Below the pieces are notes generated by a model that saw nothing but the letters and a program-made list of their open reading frames with translations, did not search any database and had not been told where the DNA came from. A DNA stretch of 64,000 bases from Pseudothioclava sp033100795 (GTDB lineage Bacteria; Pseudomonadota; Alphaproteobacteria; Rhodobacterales; Rhodobacteraceae): positions 62,001 through 126,000 of the forward strand of contig NZ_JAWLVI010000004.1 of NCBI RefSeq assembly GCF_033100795.1, given 5' to 3'. The translations under genes and the position numbers were made by a program. This document shows, piece after piece, positions 23,398 to 33,360 of this stretch (positions within the stretch are counted from its first letter, which is position 1; every line of letters begins with the position of its first letter).

Positions 23398-24464
23398 TGT
23401 GCTGCCTCCAGATCGGCCAGAAGCCCCGGACGGATCACCCCGCCAACGGCCGGAATTTCGCGCCCCTGCCCCAGAACGCGGGTCAGCGCATCATAGCGCC
23501 CGCCCGTCGCGACCGGCGGCAGATCCGCATCTCCCGCCGAGAAGGTAAAGACGAAACCGTCGTAATATTCCATCGTGGTGCGGCCGTGGCTCGCATCAAA
23601 GATCAGAGCCGACAGATCGACACCGCGCGCCGCCAATGCCGCCAGACGCACCTCAAGTCGCGCAATCGCGGGGGCAAGTCCGGCAAGGCCAAGCGCCGCC
23701 AGACGTGCAGGCGCCTCGGAGGCCGGGCAACTCAGGTCCAGAAGGGCCGCGAACCCCCCAAAGGCCGCCCGATCAATCGGGGCCGCCGCCGCATCCTCGG
23801 TCAGCCGAGCAAGGCGGGCGTCAAACTCGTCGCCGCTGCGCAACCCGATCCACGGCGCGCCCGAACGCGCCCCTTCCAGCAGCGCCACGCGCGAGACCGG
23901 AACCTCGGCGCGGCCCGCGAAACGCTCCAGCAACCTCTGGAACCGCTGCGGGCGCCAGATGTGACGCGCGAGCGCGGATTTGCGCGCGGGGATCGTGTCC
24001 AACCCCTCGATCGCCGCCGAAAGAATACCGATGTCGCCAATCGTCGCGCTAAGGTTCAGATGCCCAAGCTGTGCCGCGATCAGCGCGAAAACCTCGGCAT
24101 CTGCCGCCTCGGGCGCCTCGCGATCAAAGACCTCGTAGCCCACCTGATTATACTCGGACACACGCGCCGCCCCGCGATGATCCTGCTTGCGGAACACCTC
24201 GCCCAGATAGCAATAGCGCGCGGGTTCCGCGCCGTTGGCCATATGCTCTTGCACGACCGGCACGGTGAAGTCAGGGCGCAGCATCTGTTCGCCGCGCAGC
24301 GGGTCCGAGGTCACATAGGCGCGCGCGCGGATGTCCTCGCCATACAGATCCAGCAGGGTATCCGCGGGTTGCAGAATATCGGGCTGGATCTCGGCCGCTC
24401 CGGCGGCGCGAAACGCCTGAAGGATACGCTCGCCAGTGGCGCGGGCCTGGGCTTTGCTGGCCAT
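23394..24464 (-). CDS. hisZ: ATP phosphoribosyltransferase regulatory subunit
   Basis: 356 residues, a catalytically inactive HisRS-like protein that assembles with short HisG and carries histidine feedback inhibition. Class II synthetase-like pieces are present (MLRPDFTVPVVQEHM, CYLGEVFRKQDH, then GYEVFD) without a full ATP site. It lies between hisS and hisG; hisS ends ten bases upstream of... the hisZ start (the hisZ ATG is at 24464, the hisS stop at 24474). Confidence 0.95.
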   Translation of the reverse strand: MASKAQARATGERILQAFRAAGAAEIQPDILQPADTLLDLYGEDIRARAYVTSDPLRGEQMLRPDFTVPVVQEHMANGAEPARYCYLGEVFRKQDHRGAARVSEYNQVGYEVFDREAPEAADAEVFALIAAQLGHLNLSATIGDIGILSAAIEGLDTIPARKSALARHIWRPQRFQRLLERFAGRAEVPVSRVALLEGARSGAPWIGLRSGDEFDARLARLTEDAAAAPIDRAAFGGFAALLDLSCPASEAPARLAALGLAGLAPAIARLEVRLAALAARGVDLSALIFDASHGRTTMEYYDGFVFTFSAGDADLPPVATGGRYDALTRVLGQGREIPAVGGVIRPGLLADLEAAQ

Positions 24465-24473
24465 GTTGCCCCC

Positions 24474-25976
24474 TTACGCGTTGTCGTAGCGCGCAAGCAT
24501 CTTGCGCACTTCGGCCACCAGATCGGCGCGCGAAACCTCGACCTGCGCGGGCTGCGATTTCCACTCTTCGAGCGTCGCCTCCTGCGCAAGTTTCGCGCCC
24601 AGAACAAGGTCTTTCAACTGCACGACGCCGCGCTCGGCCTCGTCGCCGCCCTGAATGATCGCCACGGGGCTTTCGCGTTTGTCGGCGTATTTAAGCTGGT
24701 TGCCGAAATTCTTGGGGTTGCCCAGATAAACCTCGGCGCGCAGGCCCGCGTTGCGCAGATCCGCCGCCATCGCCAGATAGTCGCCCATCCGGTCGCGGTC
24801 CATCACCGTCACGACGATCGGGCCTTCCATGCGGCCCTTCAGACGCCCCTTGGCACGCAGCGCGGCCAGCAGCCGGTCAACGCCGATGGACACGCCCGTC
24901 GCAGGCACCGGCTGGCCGGTAAAGCGCTTGACGAGGTCGTCATAACGCCCGCCGCCCGCAACCGAGCCGAACTGGCGCGGACGCCCCTTTTCGTCGAGGA
25001 TTTCAAAGGTCAGCTCGGCCTCGAACACGGGGCCGGTGTAATAGCCAAGCCCGCGCACGACAGACGGATCAATGACGATCCGGTCGGGGCCGTAACCTTG
25101 GGCATCCAGAAGCGAAGCGATCTGTTCCAGCTCGTCCACGCCCTCGAGGCCAAGGGCCGATCCGCCCACCAACTCGCGCAGGCGCGCCGCAGTCGCCGCG
25201 CCCGTGTCACGCTTGGCCGACATAAAGCCCATCACCGTATCGCATTGCGCGTCGGACAGACCCGCGCCCTTGGTAAAGTCGCCCGACTCGTCCAGACGCC
25301 CCGGCCCCATCAGAAGGCGGACGCCCTCTTCACCGAACTTGTCGAACTTGTCGATGGCGCGCAGAACGATACCGCGCTCGGCCTCGAACCGCGCGGGATC
25401 GGTCGGGTCCAGAACGCCCGCAACCTCCATCACGCCGTTCAGAACCTTGCGGTTGTTCACCCGCACGATGTAATCGCCGCGCGGGATACCCACGGCCTCG
25501 AGAGTATCGGCCAGCATCCCGCAAATCTCGGCATCCGCCGCGACCGAGGGCGCGCCCACCGTATCGGCATCGCATTGATAGAACTGGCGGAAACGCCCCG
25601 GACCGGGCTTTTCGTTGCGCCAGACCGGCCCCATCGTATAGCGCCGATAAGGTGCGGGCAGATCGTTGCGGAACTGCGCGGCCACGCGCGCCAAGGGCGC
25701 CGTCATGTCATAGCGCAGCGCCAGCCACTTGCCGTCGTCCTCTTCCTGCCACGCGAAGACGCCATCGTTCGGGCGGTCCACATCGGGCAGGAACTTGCCC
25801 AAAGCCTCGACCGTTTCGACCGCCGAGGTTTCCAGCGGGTCGAAGCCATGCTTGCGATAGACCTCGGCGATGGTGGCGAGCATCTCGTTGCGCTCGGTCA
25901 CTTCTGCGCCGAAATAGTCGCGAAAGCCCTTGGGAGGCTCCGCCTTCGGGCGCGGCTGCTTTTTCTCTTTCGCCAT
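24474..25976 (-). CDS. hisS: Histidyl-tRNA synthetase
   Basis: Charges tRNA-His. 500 residues, a somewhat long alphaproteobacterial form. Class II motifs are visible: KGFRDYFG near the start, ALRYDMTAPLARV, GPVWRNEKPGPGRFRQFYQCD, the HisA-type segment GLGYYTGPVFE, and VAGGGRYDDLV. I start at the ATG at 25976 (MAKEKKQPRPK). An in-frame extension to 26168 reads as low-complexity and is not conserved-looking. First gene of hisS-hisZ-hisG. Confidence 0.96.
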   Translation of the reverse strand: MAKEKKQPRPKAEPPKGFRDYFGAEVTERNEMLATIAEVYRKHGFDPLETSAVETVEALGKFLPDVDRPNDGVFAWQEEDDGKWLALRYDMTAPLARVAAQFRNDLPAPYRRYTMGPVWRNEKPGPGRFRQFYQCDADTVGAPSVAADAEICGMLADTLEAVGIPRGDYIVRVNNRKVLNGVMEVAGVLDPTDPARFEAERGIVLRAIDKFDKFGEEGVRLLMGPGRLDESGDFTKGAGLSDAQCDTVMGFMSAKRDTGAATAARLRELVGGSALGLEGVDELEQIASLLDAQGYGPDRIVIDPSVVRGLGYYTGPVFEAELTFEILDEKGRPRQFGSVAGGGRYDDLVKRFTGQPVPATGVSIGVDRLLAALRAKGRLKGRMEGPIVVTVMDRDRMGDYLAMAADLRNAGLRAEVYLGNPKNFGNQLKYADKRESPVAIIQGGDEAERGVVQLKDLVLGAKLAQEATLEEWKSQPAQVEVSRADLVAEVRKMLARYDNA

Positions 25977-26091
25977 GGGTCGGTATCCCTCGAGTCCTTT
26001 GGCTCGGGGTTTAGCGGCCAAAACCCCACGGGGCAAGGCGCGCAAAGGGCCAATCGCGGGGGAAATCAGGGGTTTTATCGCGCGCGGGGGG

Positions 26092-26421
26092 CTAGCCCGG
26101 CGTTTTGCCCGTCCAGTCGACGTAACAGATGTAGTTTGTATGGACCCAGCCGTGCGGCCCGTCGCCATACCAGTCCTGACTATCGCGCATCACCGTGACC
26201 TCGCGCCAGTTGCCCACGGGGTCAGGCTCCCATGTCTGCAAAAACGTCCCCGGCCCCAGCTTCATCAGGCGATCCGATTTAATATCCGGCCCCGCTTTCA
26301 GCGCCAGCCAGTTGTCCCCCGCGGGATCAAGATTGCACACCACATATTGCTCGCCCGAATAGGCCAGGGCGGCCCCTGCCACCAGACCCAACAGCCCCAC
26401 CACAAGCCAGAATTCACGCAT
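26092..26421 (-). CDS. Exported protein with bacterial SH3-like domain
   Basis: 109 residues. Residues 1-20 form a signal peptide or membrane anchor (FWLVVGLLGLVAGAALAYS). The rest resembles a single SH3_3-type domain: YVVCNLDPAGDNWLALKAGP for the first strands, a LGPGTFLQTWEPD turn, and GWVHTNYIC at the end. Such domains bind peptidoglycan or cell-envelope proteins. Two cysteines (in VVCNL and YICYV) could form a disulfide. It stands alone between hisS and slyX; function unknown. Confidence 0.7.
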   Translation of the reverse strand: MREFWLVVGLLGLVAGAALAYSGEQYVVCNLDPAGDNWLALKAGPDIKSDRLMKLGPGTFLQTWEPDPVGNWREVTVMRDSQDWYGDGPHGWVHTNYICYVDWTGKTPG

Positions 26422-26511
26422 CGTTCTACTCCAGTTTCGATGCCCGCGCGAAACGAGGCTCGCGCAGCGGCGCGGGGCGCGCTATGAGATGGGTCAAGGA
26501 GGCCCGTTTCG

Positions 26512-26715
26512 ATGAGCAAAAGCACAGATCTGGAAGAGATGATCGCCCATCAGGCACGGATGCTTGAGGATCTGTCCGATGTGGTCGCCGATCAGGCGCG
26601 CCGCCTTGCGCGGCTTGAGCGACAGTTGCAGCTTGTGATGGAGCGTGAGGCAGAACGCGAATTCTCGGCAGGCGGGCAGATCCCGCTGGCCGACCAGAAG
26701 CCGCCGCACTGGTAA
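26512..26715 (+). CDS. slyX: SlyX family protein
   Basis: 67 residues, the usual size. A single amphipathic coiled coil (LEEMIAHQARMLEDLSDVV, then QARRLARLERQLQLV) and the hallmark C-terminal DQKPPHW, close to the PPHY ending of SlyX. AGGAGG lies nine bases before the ATG. Molecular function of the family is not known. A membrane-protein gene starts four bases after its stop, so the two are probably one transcript. Confidence 0.85.
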   Translation: MSKSTDLEEMIAHQARMLEDLSDVVADQARRLARLERQLQLVMEREAEREFSAGGQIPLADQKPPHW

Positions 26716-26719
26716 GCCC

Positions 26720-27151
26720 ATGCGCGACTGGCTCTGGCGCGCGGCGATTGTCTTTGCTGCCCTTCAGGCCGGGCTGTTCATGCTGCTTCTGCTCTGGCCT
26801 GCGGGCTACGGATTTCATGTCGTGATTGCACGCTTGCAGGTCTGGCAGGGCAGCCGGATGGTCCTGATGCAAGCGCTGATCGGGCAGCCGGCACTGATCG
26901 CGCTGATCTGGGGCGCGCGCGAAGGCGCCGTGCGCTGGCTGTTGCTGCCCGCCTTTCTGGGCACCGGCGCGATTTTCGGCATGGTCATGCACGAGCTGGG
27001 GCTTTTGGACATCCTCGCGACCGGCGCGCGCGACAGCACCGCCTTTTTGCCGCGCTTTACGTTCCTGCGTTGGGCCGAGTGCATCCTTGGCTGGAGCGTT
27101 CTGGCCACGACGCGGCTGTCTTGGCAGCGCGAAGCGCTTGCGGGTGCTTGA
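26720..27151 (+). CDS. Small integral membrane protein of unknown function
   Basis: 143 residues with about four hydrophobic segments (AAIVFAALQAGLFMLLLLWPA, ALIGQPALIALIWGA, LLLPAFLGTGAIFGMVM, CILGWSVLATTRL). I do not recognise a family. It starts four bases after the slyX stop. No strong ribosome site is seen, which fits reinitiation after slyX. Confidence 0.6.
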   Translation: MRDWLWRAAIVFAALQAGLFMLLLLWPAGYGFHVVIARLQVWQGSRMVLMQALIGQPALIALIWGAREGAVRWLLLPAFLGTGAIFGMVMHELGLLDILATGARDSTAFLPRFTFLRWAECILGWSVLATTRLSWQREALAGA

Positions 27152-27184
27152 AACCGCGCGGGCTTGATGCAACTAGAGGGGATC

Positions 27185-28267
27185 ATGCCGAACCACCCTC
27201 CGCAGATCACCACCACTTCGCGCCACTGGCCAACCGTCGGCCTGACGATTGCCCTTGGAGCGGTGGGCGGGTTGGTGGCAAAGGCGCTGCATTTTCCGCT
27301 GCCGATGCTGTTGGGGGCGCTTCTGGCGGTGGCAGGGGCGGCGCTCGCGGGATGGAAGCCGATGGGCCATAGCGTGCAGTTTCCGCCCAGGCTGCGGTTT
27401 GTCTTTATTCCGATCATCGGCGTGGCAATCGGGTCGACCTTTACGCCGGCCATTCTGGCCGAGGTCCGGTTCTGGTGGCCCTCGCTTCTGGTGCTGGCGG
27501 TCTTCATCCCGATCGCGCATTACCTTGGCTTCCGTCTGGTCAGCCGTTCGGGGAAGATCGACCCGATGACGGCGCTGTTCGGCACCGCACCCGGCGGGCT
27601 GATCGAGACCGTGCAGATGGCCGAAGAGCGGGGCGGCGACCCGGCGATGGTGACGATCCTGCAATTCCTGCGGGTGATCGTCACCATCATCACGGTTCCG
27701 GTGTTCTTTACCTGGATGACAGGGCACGCTGTCGGCTCGGCCGGAGGGGCAACACTCGCCCGCGCGCCGATGACATTGGCCGAAGTTCCGTGGCTGATCG
27801 CAGCCGCGGTGATCGGCGCGGGGGCCGGGCGCGCCATCCGCCTGCCCGCAGGTTTCATGACCGGACCGATCCTGCTGTCGGGGCTGTTTCACCTGACGGG
27901 TTGGGTCGAAGGATCACCGCCCAATGTGCTGGTTAGCATCACGCAGCTGGTCATCGGCACAGCCCTTGGGGTGCGCTTCGCGGGGATGCCCCTGTCGCAA
28001 GTCATGGTGGCGGCGCGGCTGTCCGCGCTTTCGACCACCGTTTCGATTGTGCTCGCCATCGGCGTGGCCTTCGCACTGGCCCCCTTCATCGGGGAACCCC
28101 ATGCGGCCGTGTTTCTGGCCTTCGCGCCAGGGGGGCTGGCCGAAATGTCGCTGATCGCGCTGTCGCTGCAAATGAGCCTTGTCTATGTGACCGCCCATCA
28201 CGCGCTGCGCATTGTGCTGGCGGTTCTGGCGGCACGGATGCTGGCCGCCCGCGTGAGTCGCGACTAG
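27185..28267 (+). CDS. AbrB-type (duplicated-domain) membrane transporter
   Basis: 360 residues with about ten membrane helices in two similar halves. Repeated FPLPMLLGALLA / MTGPILLSGLF and FGTAPGGLIETVQMAE / LAFAPGGLAEMSLIA segments match the AbrB (Gate-like, formerly 'ammonia monooxygenase') membrane family; the APGG-E motif in each half is characteristic. Substrate unknown. ATG at 27185 has GAGGGG upstream; ATG codons at 27164 and 27167 are alternatives. Its TAG shares CTAG with the convergent dnaE stop. Confidence 0.8.
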   Translation: MPNHPPQITTTSRHWPTVGLTIALGAVGGLVAKALHFPLPMLLGALLAVAGAALAGWKPMGHSVQFPPRLRFVFIPIIGVAIGSTFTPAILAEVRFWWPSLLVLAVFIPIAHYLGFRLVSRSGKIDPMTALFGTAPGGLIETVQMAEERGGDPAMVTILQFLRVIVTIITVPVFFTWMTGHAVGSAGGATLARAPMTLAEVPWLIAAAVIGAGAGRAIRLPAGFMTGPILLSGLFHLTGWVEGSPPNVLVSITQLVIGTALGVRFAGMPLSQVMVAARLSALSTTVSIVLAIGVAFALAPFIGEPHAAVFLAFAPGGLAEMSLIALSLQMSLVYVTAHHALRIVLAVLAARMLAARVSRD

Positions 28268-31200
28268 ATTTCCTCGACCATCGAGACCCCGCGCAGCGAA
28301 CGGATCGCGCCTTTCACCTGCGGGTTGACGGGGAACTGGCGACCCGCGCTCAGCTGATAGCGATAGCCCTTATCGGGGTCGAACACCATGAACGACACAG
28401 GCCCGCGCGAGCGCACCTTGCCCTCTTGTTCGAGCCGCTCCAGCAGCGAGGCAATCGAGGGCAGCGCCTCGGGCGCCTCAAGATGGATCAACAGCCCCAC
28501 GCCGCCCGCATCCGCCGTTGCCGCATCCACGCGCTGCGCGGAATTGGCGACCATGCGCACGGATTCGCCGTCGACCTCGACCTTGACGGTCAGCACCAGA
28601 AGGTTGCCGGTTTCCAACTGCTCGCGGCAGGCCTCAAGCGCCTCGGACCAGAAGGCGACCTCGTATGGACCCGAGGTATCCGACAGCATGACAAAGGCAA
28701 AGCGGTTGCCCTTGGCCGATTTCTTCTCGCGGATCGCGTTCACCTCGCCCGCGATTTTGGTGATAAACGAGCCGCCCTGCGCCTTGGCCATGACCTCATC
28801 AAGCGTCATCACCTTCTTGCGTTTGAGCGCGGGCAGGTAATCCTCCAGCGGGTGGCCGGACAGGTAGAAACCGATGGCCTTGTGCTCTTCGGCCAGACGT
28901 TCGCCCGGCAGCCAGTCGTCAGTATCGGCCATGCGCGGCGGCGGCAGATCATCGCCCGCCTCGCCAAACAGCGACACCTGCGCCGAGGCCTTCGCCTCGA
29001 TCACCGCAGCCGACCAGTTCATCAGCGATTCAAGGCTTTGGAACACACGCTTGCGGTTCGGATCAAGCAGGTCGAAGGCGCCTGCGCGCGCCAGCATCTC
29101 AAGCGGCCGCTTGCCGATCCGTTTCAGGTCACAGCGGCGCGCAAAATCGGTGATATTGGCGAAGGGCTGATCGCCCCGCGCCGTCACGATCAGCTGCATC
29201 GCATCAAGGCCCACGTTTTTCAGCGCGCCTAGCGCATAGACCAGCTTTTGGTCGACCACATCGAAGGTCGCCAGCGAGCGGTTCACGCAAGGCGGCACAA
29301 TCTCGAAGCCAAGCTCCTTCTTCACCTCGGTCGCGTAAATCGCGAGCTTGTCGGTCAGGTGAATATCGCAGTTCATCACCCCGCCCATGAACTCGACAGG
29401 GTGGTTCGCCTTCAGCCAGCCGGTGTAATAGGACACCACCGCATAGGCCGCCGCGTGCGATTTGTTAAAGCCGTAGTTCGCGAATTTCTCTAGCAGGTCA
29501 AAGACTTCTCCGGCCTTTTTCGCGTCGATGTTATGGGTGGCCTTAGCCCCTTCAAGGAACTTCGGGCGTTCCTTGGCCATCTCTTCGGCGATCTTCTTGC
29601 CCATCGCGCGGCGCAGCAGGTCAGCGCCGCCAAGCGTATAGCCCGCCATGACCTGCGCGATCTGCATCACCTGTTCCTGATAAACAATGATGCCCTGCGT
29701 TTCGGCCAGAATCGGGTCGATCGTCGGGTGCAGCGAGGCCAAAGGCTTCAGCCCGTGTTTCACCTCGCAATAGGTCGGGATGTTTTCCATCGGGCCGGGG
29801 CGATAGAGCGCCACAAGCGCCACGATGTCTTCGATGCAGGTGGGCTTCATCTGGCGCAGCGCCGATTTCATGCCCTCGGATTCCACCTGGAACACCGCAA
29901 CCGTGCGCGCGCTGGCGTAAAGATCGTAGGTTTTCGCGTCATCCAGCGGGATCGCGTTGATCTCGTTCTCGGCCCCCTCGGCGGGGTCATAAAGCCGATT
30001 GCCCGCCGCATCGACATGCAAAGGGCGGCCTGATTTAAAGATCAGTTCCATCGCGGATTGCACGACCGTCAGGGTTTTCAGGCCCAGAAAGTCGAACTTC
30101 ACCAGACCGGCCTGTTCCACCCATTTCATGTTGAACTGGGTGGCCGGCATGTCCGAGCGCGGATCCTGATAGAGCGGCACCAGCGCATCCAGCGGGCGGT
30201 CCCCGATAACAACACCCGCCGCGTGGGTCGAGGCGTTGCGCAAGAGCCCCTCGACCTGCTTGGCATAATCCAGAAGCCGCGCGACGACCTCTTCTTCGCG
30301 GGCGGCATCGCGCAGGCGCGGCTCGTCGGCCAGCGCCTTTTCGATGCTGACCGGCTTGACGCCCTCGACGGGGATCATCTTGGACAGACGGTCCACCTGC
30401 CCGTAAGACATCTGCAACACGCGCCCCACATCGCGCACCGCCGCCTTGGACAAAAGCGCACCGAAGGTGATGATCTGCCCCACCTTGTCGCGGCCGTATT
30501 TGCCCTGCACATAGCGGATCGTTTCCTCGCGCCGGTCCATGCAGAAGTCGATGTCGAAGTCCGGCATCGAGACACGTTCGGGGTTGAGGAAGCGTTCGAA
30601 CAGCAGCGAATAGCGCAAGGGATCAAGGTCGGTGATGGTCAGCGCATAGGCCACCAGAGAGCCTGCACCAGATCCCCGCCCCGGCCCCACCGGGATACCG
30701 TTATCCTTGGACCATTTGATGAAATCGGCAACGATCAGGAAGTAGCCGGGAAAGCCCATCTGCTCGATGATGCCCAGTTCAAATTTCAGGCGTTCCTCAT
30801 ATTCCTCGACCGAGGTTGCATGAGGGATCACCTCAAGACGCGCACGCAAGCCATCCCAAGCCTGACGGCGGAGTTCCTCGACCTCGTCATCAGCGAATTT
30901 CGGCAGGATTGGCGCGCGTTTATAGGCGCCAAAGGCGCAGCGCTTTGCGATTTCGACGGTGTTTTCCAATGCCTCGGGCAGGTCCGCGAACAGCGCGCAC
31001 ATCTCGGCTTCGGATTTGAAATAATGCTGCGGCGTCAGGCGCCGGCGGGGTTCCTGCTGATCGACATATGCCCCTTCCGCGATACAGATCAGCGCGTCAT
31101 GCGCCTCGAACATATCGGATTTCGGAAAGTAGACGTCGTTGGTCGCCACCAGCGGCAGCGCCATATCATAAGCCATCTCGATAAAGGGCCGCTCGGTCAC

Positions 31201-31767
31201 GGCCTCGGCCTCGGGCAGGCGCCCGCCCTCGCCCGGATGGCGCTGTAACTCGACATACAGACGGTCGGGATAGATCCGCGCCAGACGCTCCATAAAGAGC
31301 CGCGCCTTGCCCGCCTGCCCCGCGCGCAACAGCCGCCCGACCGCGCCGTCCGGCCCGCCGGACAGGCAGATCAGCCCCTCGGAATGTGCCTCAAGCTGTT
31401 CGGGCGTCACCTCGATCAACCCGCCGTGCTTGTCCACATACAGACAGCTCGACAGCTTCATCAGGTTCTCGTATCCGCGCTCGTTCTGCGCCAACAGCAC
31501 GACCGGCGCGGGCAGGCGCGGCTTTTCGCCGGGCTGCGCCGGATCATAGGCGACCGACACCTGACACCCGATGATCGGTTGCAGCCCCGCCCCTTTTGCC
31601 AGAACCGAGAACTCCAGCGCCGAAAACAGCGCGTTCGTATCCGTCACCGCGACCGCAGGCATATTCGCCGCGTCGCACATCTTGATCAGCTTTTTCACCG
31701 GGACCGCCCCCTCAAGGAGCGAATATTCGGTGTGCACGCGCAAATGGATGAATCGGGGCTGGGTCAT
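28264..31767 (-). CDS. dnaE: DNA polymerase III alpha subunit
   Basis: 1167 residues, full length for DnaE1, the replicative polymerase. N-terminal PHP domain (FIHLRVHTEYSLLEGAVP), the palm with PDFDIDFCMDRREETIRYV (catalytic Asp pair) and GPGRGSGAGSLVAY, then KDNGIPVG, the GYNFNKSHAAAYA-like segment ANYGFNKSHAAAYAVVSY, a helix-hairpin-helix region (FARRCDLKRIGKRPLEML) and a C-terminal OB-fold (KIAGEVNAIREKKSAKGN). The gene stands alone and converges on the AbrB-type gene. Confidence 0.98.
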   Translation of the reverse strand: MTQPRFIHLRVHTEYSLLEGAVPVKKLIKMCDAANMPAVAVTDTNALFSALEFSVLAKGAGLQPIIGCQVSVAYDPAQPGEKPRLPAPVVLLAQNERGYENLMKLSSCLYVDKHGGLIEVTPEQLEAHSEGLICLSGGPDGAVGRLLRAGQAGKARLFMERLARIYPDRLYVELQRHPGEGGRLPEAEAVTERPFIEMAYDMALPLVATNDVYFPKSDMFEAHDALICIAEGAYVDQQEPRRRLTPQHYFKSEAEMCALFADLPEALENTVEIAKRCAFGAYKRAPILPKFADDEVEELRRQAWDGLRARLEVIPHATSVEEYEERLKFELGIIEQMGFPGYFLIVADFIKWSKDNGIPVGPGRGSGAGSLVAYALTITDLDPLRYSLLFERFLNPERVSMPDFDIDFCMDRREETIRYVQGKYGRDKVGQIITFGALLSKAAVRDVGRVLQMSYGQVDRLSKMIPVEGVKPVSIEKALADEPRLRDAAREEEVVARLLDYAKQVEGLLRNASTHAAGVVIGDRPLDALVPLYQDPRSDMPATQFNMKWVEQAGLVKFDFLGLKTLTVVQSAMELIFKSGRPLHVDAAGNRLYDPAEGAENEINAIPLDDAKTYDLYASARTVAVFQVESEGMKSALRQMKPTCIEDIVALVALYRPGPMENIPTYCEVKHGLKPLASLHPTIDPILAETQGIIVYQEQVMQIAQVMAGYTLGGADLLRRAMGKKIAEEMAKERPKFLEGAKATHNIDAKKAGEVFDLLEKFANYGFNKSHAAAYAVVSYYTGWLKANHPVEFMGGVMNCDIHLTDKLAIYATEVKKELGFEIVPPCVNRSLATFDVVDQKLVYALGALKNVGLDAMQLIVTARGDQPFANITDFARRCDLKRIGKRPLEMLARAGAFDLLDPNRKRVFQSLESLMNWSAAVIEAKASAQVSLFGEAGDDLPPPRMADTDDWLPGERLAEEHKAIGFYLSGHPLEDYLPALKRKKVMTLDEVMAKAQGGSFITKIAGEVNAIREKKSAKGNRFAFVMLSDTSGPYEVAFWSEALEACREQLETGNLLVLTVKVEVDGESVRMVANSAQRVDAATADAGGVGLLIHLEAPEALPSIASLLERLEQEGKVRSRGPVSFMVFDPDKGYRYQLSAGRQFPVNPQVKGAIRSLRGVSMVEEI

Positions 31768-31989
31768 GCGCCAAAGCTATCGCCCGCGCGCGCCCGATGT
31801 AAGCCCTCTTGCGCGATCCGCATTTCCCTGCGCTTTCAATGCATCCCGCAAAAACAAGCGCCCCCATGTCGGATTTTCTTGCCAAACGGCCAAAACTTGA
31901 CCGATGCTGAGCCTCAGGGAGAGGTCCGCGTTCTACGCCGCATCGAGCGCGCCGCCAGAAAAACACCGGTACCGCGGCGGACTATACAC

Positions 31990-33360
31990 ATGGAGATCAC
32001 GTTTCTTCTGAACGGAGAAACCGTCAGGGTCGAGGTGAGCGATCCGACACAAACTGTTCTCGACTGGCTGCGCGCCCAAGGCCTGACCGGCACGAAAGAA
32101 GGCTGCAACGAAGGCGATTGCGGCGCCTGCACCGTGATGGTCAGCGATGCCTCCGGCTCTCGCGCGCTGAACGCCTGTATTCTGCTCATGCCGCAGCTTC
32201 ACGGCAAAGCCTTGCGCACGATCGAAGGCATCAGCGGGCCGAAGGGCGCGCTCCATCCGGTGCAAGAGGCGATGATCGAACATCACGGCTCGCAATGCGG
32301 GTTCTGCACGCCGGGGATCGTGATGTCGCTGGCGACTGCGCATATGAACCACCGCACCGATCACGAGGATACGCTGGCGGGAAACCTGTGCCGCTGCACG
32401 GGCTACGCTCCGATTCTGCGCGCGGCCAAGGCTTGCGAAGAGGCGCCGGTGCCGGACTGGCTGGCCGCGCCCGATTTTGCGACGCCGGACACCGTGCAAA
32501 GCGGGAACGCTTATCTGCCGCGCTCGACCGACGAGCTGGCAGCGTGGTATCTGGACCACCCCGACGCCACGCTGATCGCGGGGGGAACCGATGTCGGGCT
32601 GTGGGTCACCAAGCAGATGCGGCGCCTCGGAACGGTGGCGTTCCTCTCGGGCTGCGACGATCTGCGCAGGGTCTCTCCCGAGGCAGGCGGAACCCGTATC
32701 GGCGCGGCCGTTACCATCGCGGCTCTGCGTGACTGGGCGCAAGGTCCGGCCCCCGTTCTGGCCGATTTCCTGCGCCGCTTTGCCTCGGATCAGGTGCGTC
32801 AGGCGGCGACCCTTGGCGGGAATATCGCGAACGGCTCTCCCATTGGCGACACCCCGCCCGCGCTGATCGCGATGGGCGCGCGGCTTCGGCTGCGCAAAGG
32901 TAACGCCCTGCGCGAGATCGCGCTTGAGGATTTCTTCATCGACTACGGCAAGCAGGACCGCGCGGGCGGCGAGTTTGTCGAGAGCATCTGGCTCCCGCCC
33001 GAACCACTGGGCCTTGCACTTTACAAAATCTCCAAGCGCTTCGATCAGGACATCTCGGCGCTTTGCGGGGCGTTCAACCTGACGCACGATGGCGATGCGA
33101 TCACCAGCGCGCGCGTGGCCTTTGGCGGCATGGCGGGGACGCCCAAACGCGCCCGCGCGCTTGAGGCCGCGCTAACCGGCGCCACGCTTAGCGAAACCGG
33201 CATCGAACCCGCCCTTGCCGCGCTTGAGGACGACTTCACCCCGCTCAGCGACATGCGCGCCTCGGCCGCCTACCGGATGGAGGCCGCCAAGGGACTGGTC
33301 CGTCGCTATCTGCGCGAGGCGTCGGGCGAGGCGACGTCGGTTCTGGAGGTGCGCGCATGA
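31990..33360 (+). CDS. xdhA: Xanthine dehydrogenase small subunit (iron-sulfur and FAD)
   Basis: 456 residues. The N-terminal half carries both [2Fe-2S] clusters: CNEGDCGACTV in the plant-type ferredoxin fold, then CGFCTPG and CRCTGY. The second half is the FAD-binding domain (TLIAGGTDVGLW and QAATLGGNIANGSPIGDTPP). It passes electrons from the molybdenum site in XdhB to FAD and NAD+. The ATG at 31990 begins the ferredoxin fold exactly; the ribosome site is weak. First gene of a seven-gene operon, overlapping xdhB by four bases. Confidence 0.96.
   Translation: MEITFLLNGETVRVEVSDPTQTVLDWLRAQGLTGTKEGCNEGDCGACTVMVSDASGSRALNACILLMPQLHGKALRTIEGISGPKGALHPVQEAMIEHHGSQCGFCTPGIVMSLATAHMNHRTDHEDTLAGNLCRCTGYAPILRAAKACEEAPVPDWLAAPDFATPDTVQSGNAYLPRSTDELAAWYLDHPDATLIAGGTDVGLWVTKQMRRLGTVAFLSGCDDLRRVSPEAGGTRIGAAVTIAALRDWAQGPAPVLADFLRRFASDQVRQAATLGGNIANGSPIGDTPPALIAMGARLRLRKGNALREIALEDFFIDYGKQDRAGGEFVESIWLPPEPLGLALYKISKRFDQDISALCGAFNLTHDGDAITSARVAFGGMAGTPKRARALEAALTGATLSETGIEPALAALEDDFTPLSDMRASAAYRMEAAKGLVRRYLREASGEATSVLEVRA

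Noticed and set aside
23397..26198. A 933-codon plus-strand frame opposite hisZ and hisS
   Set aside because: Antisense shadow of two sure genes, with biased low-complexity composition.
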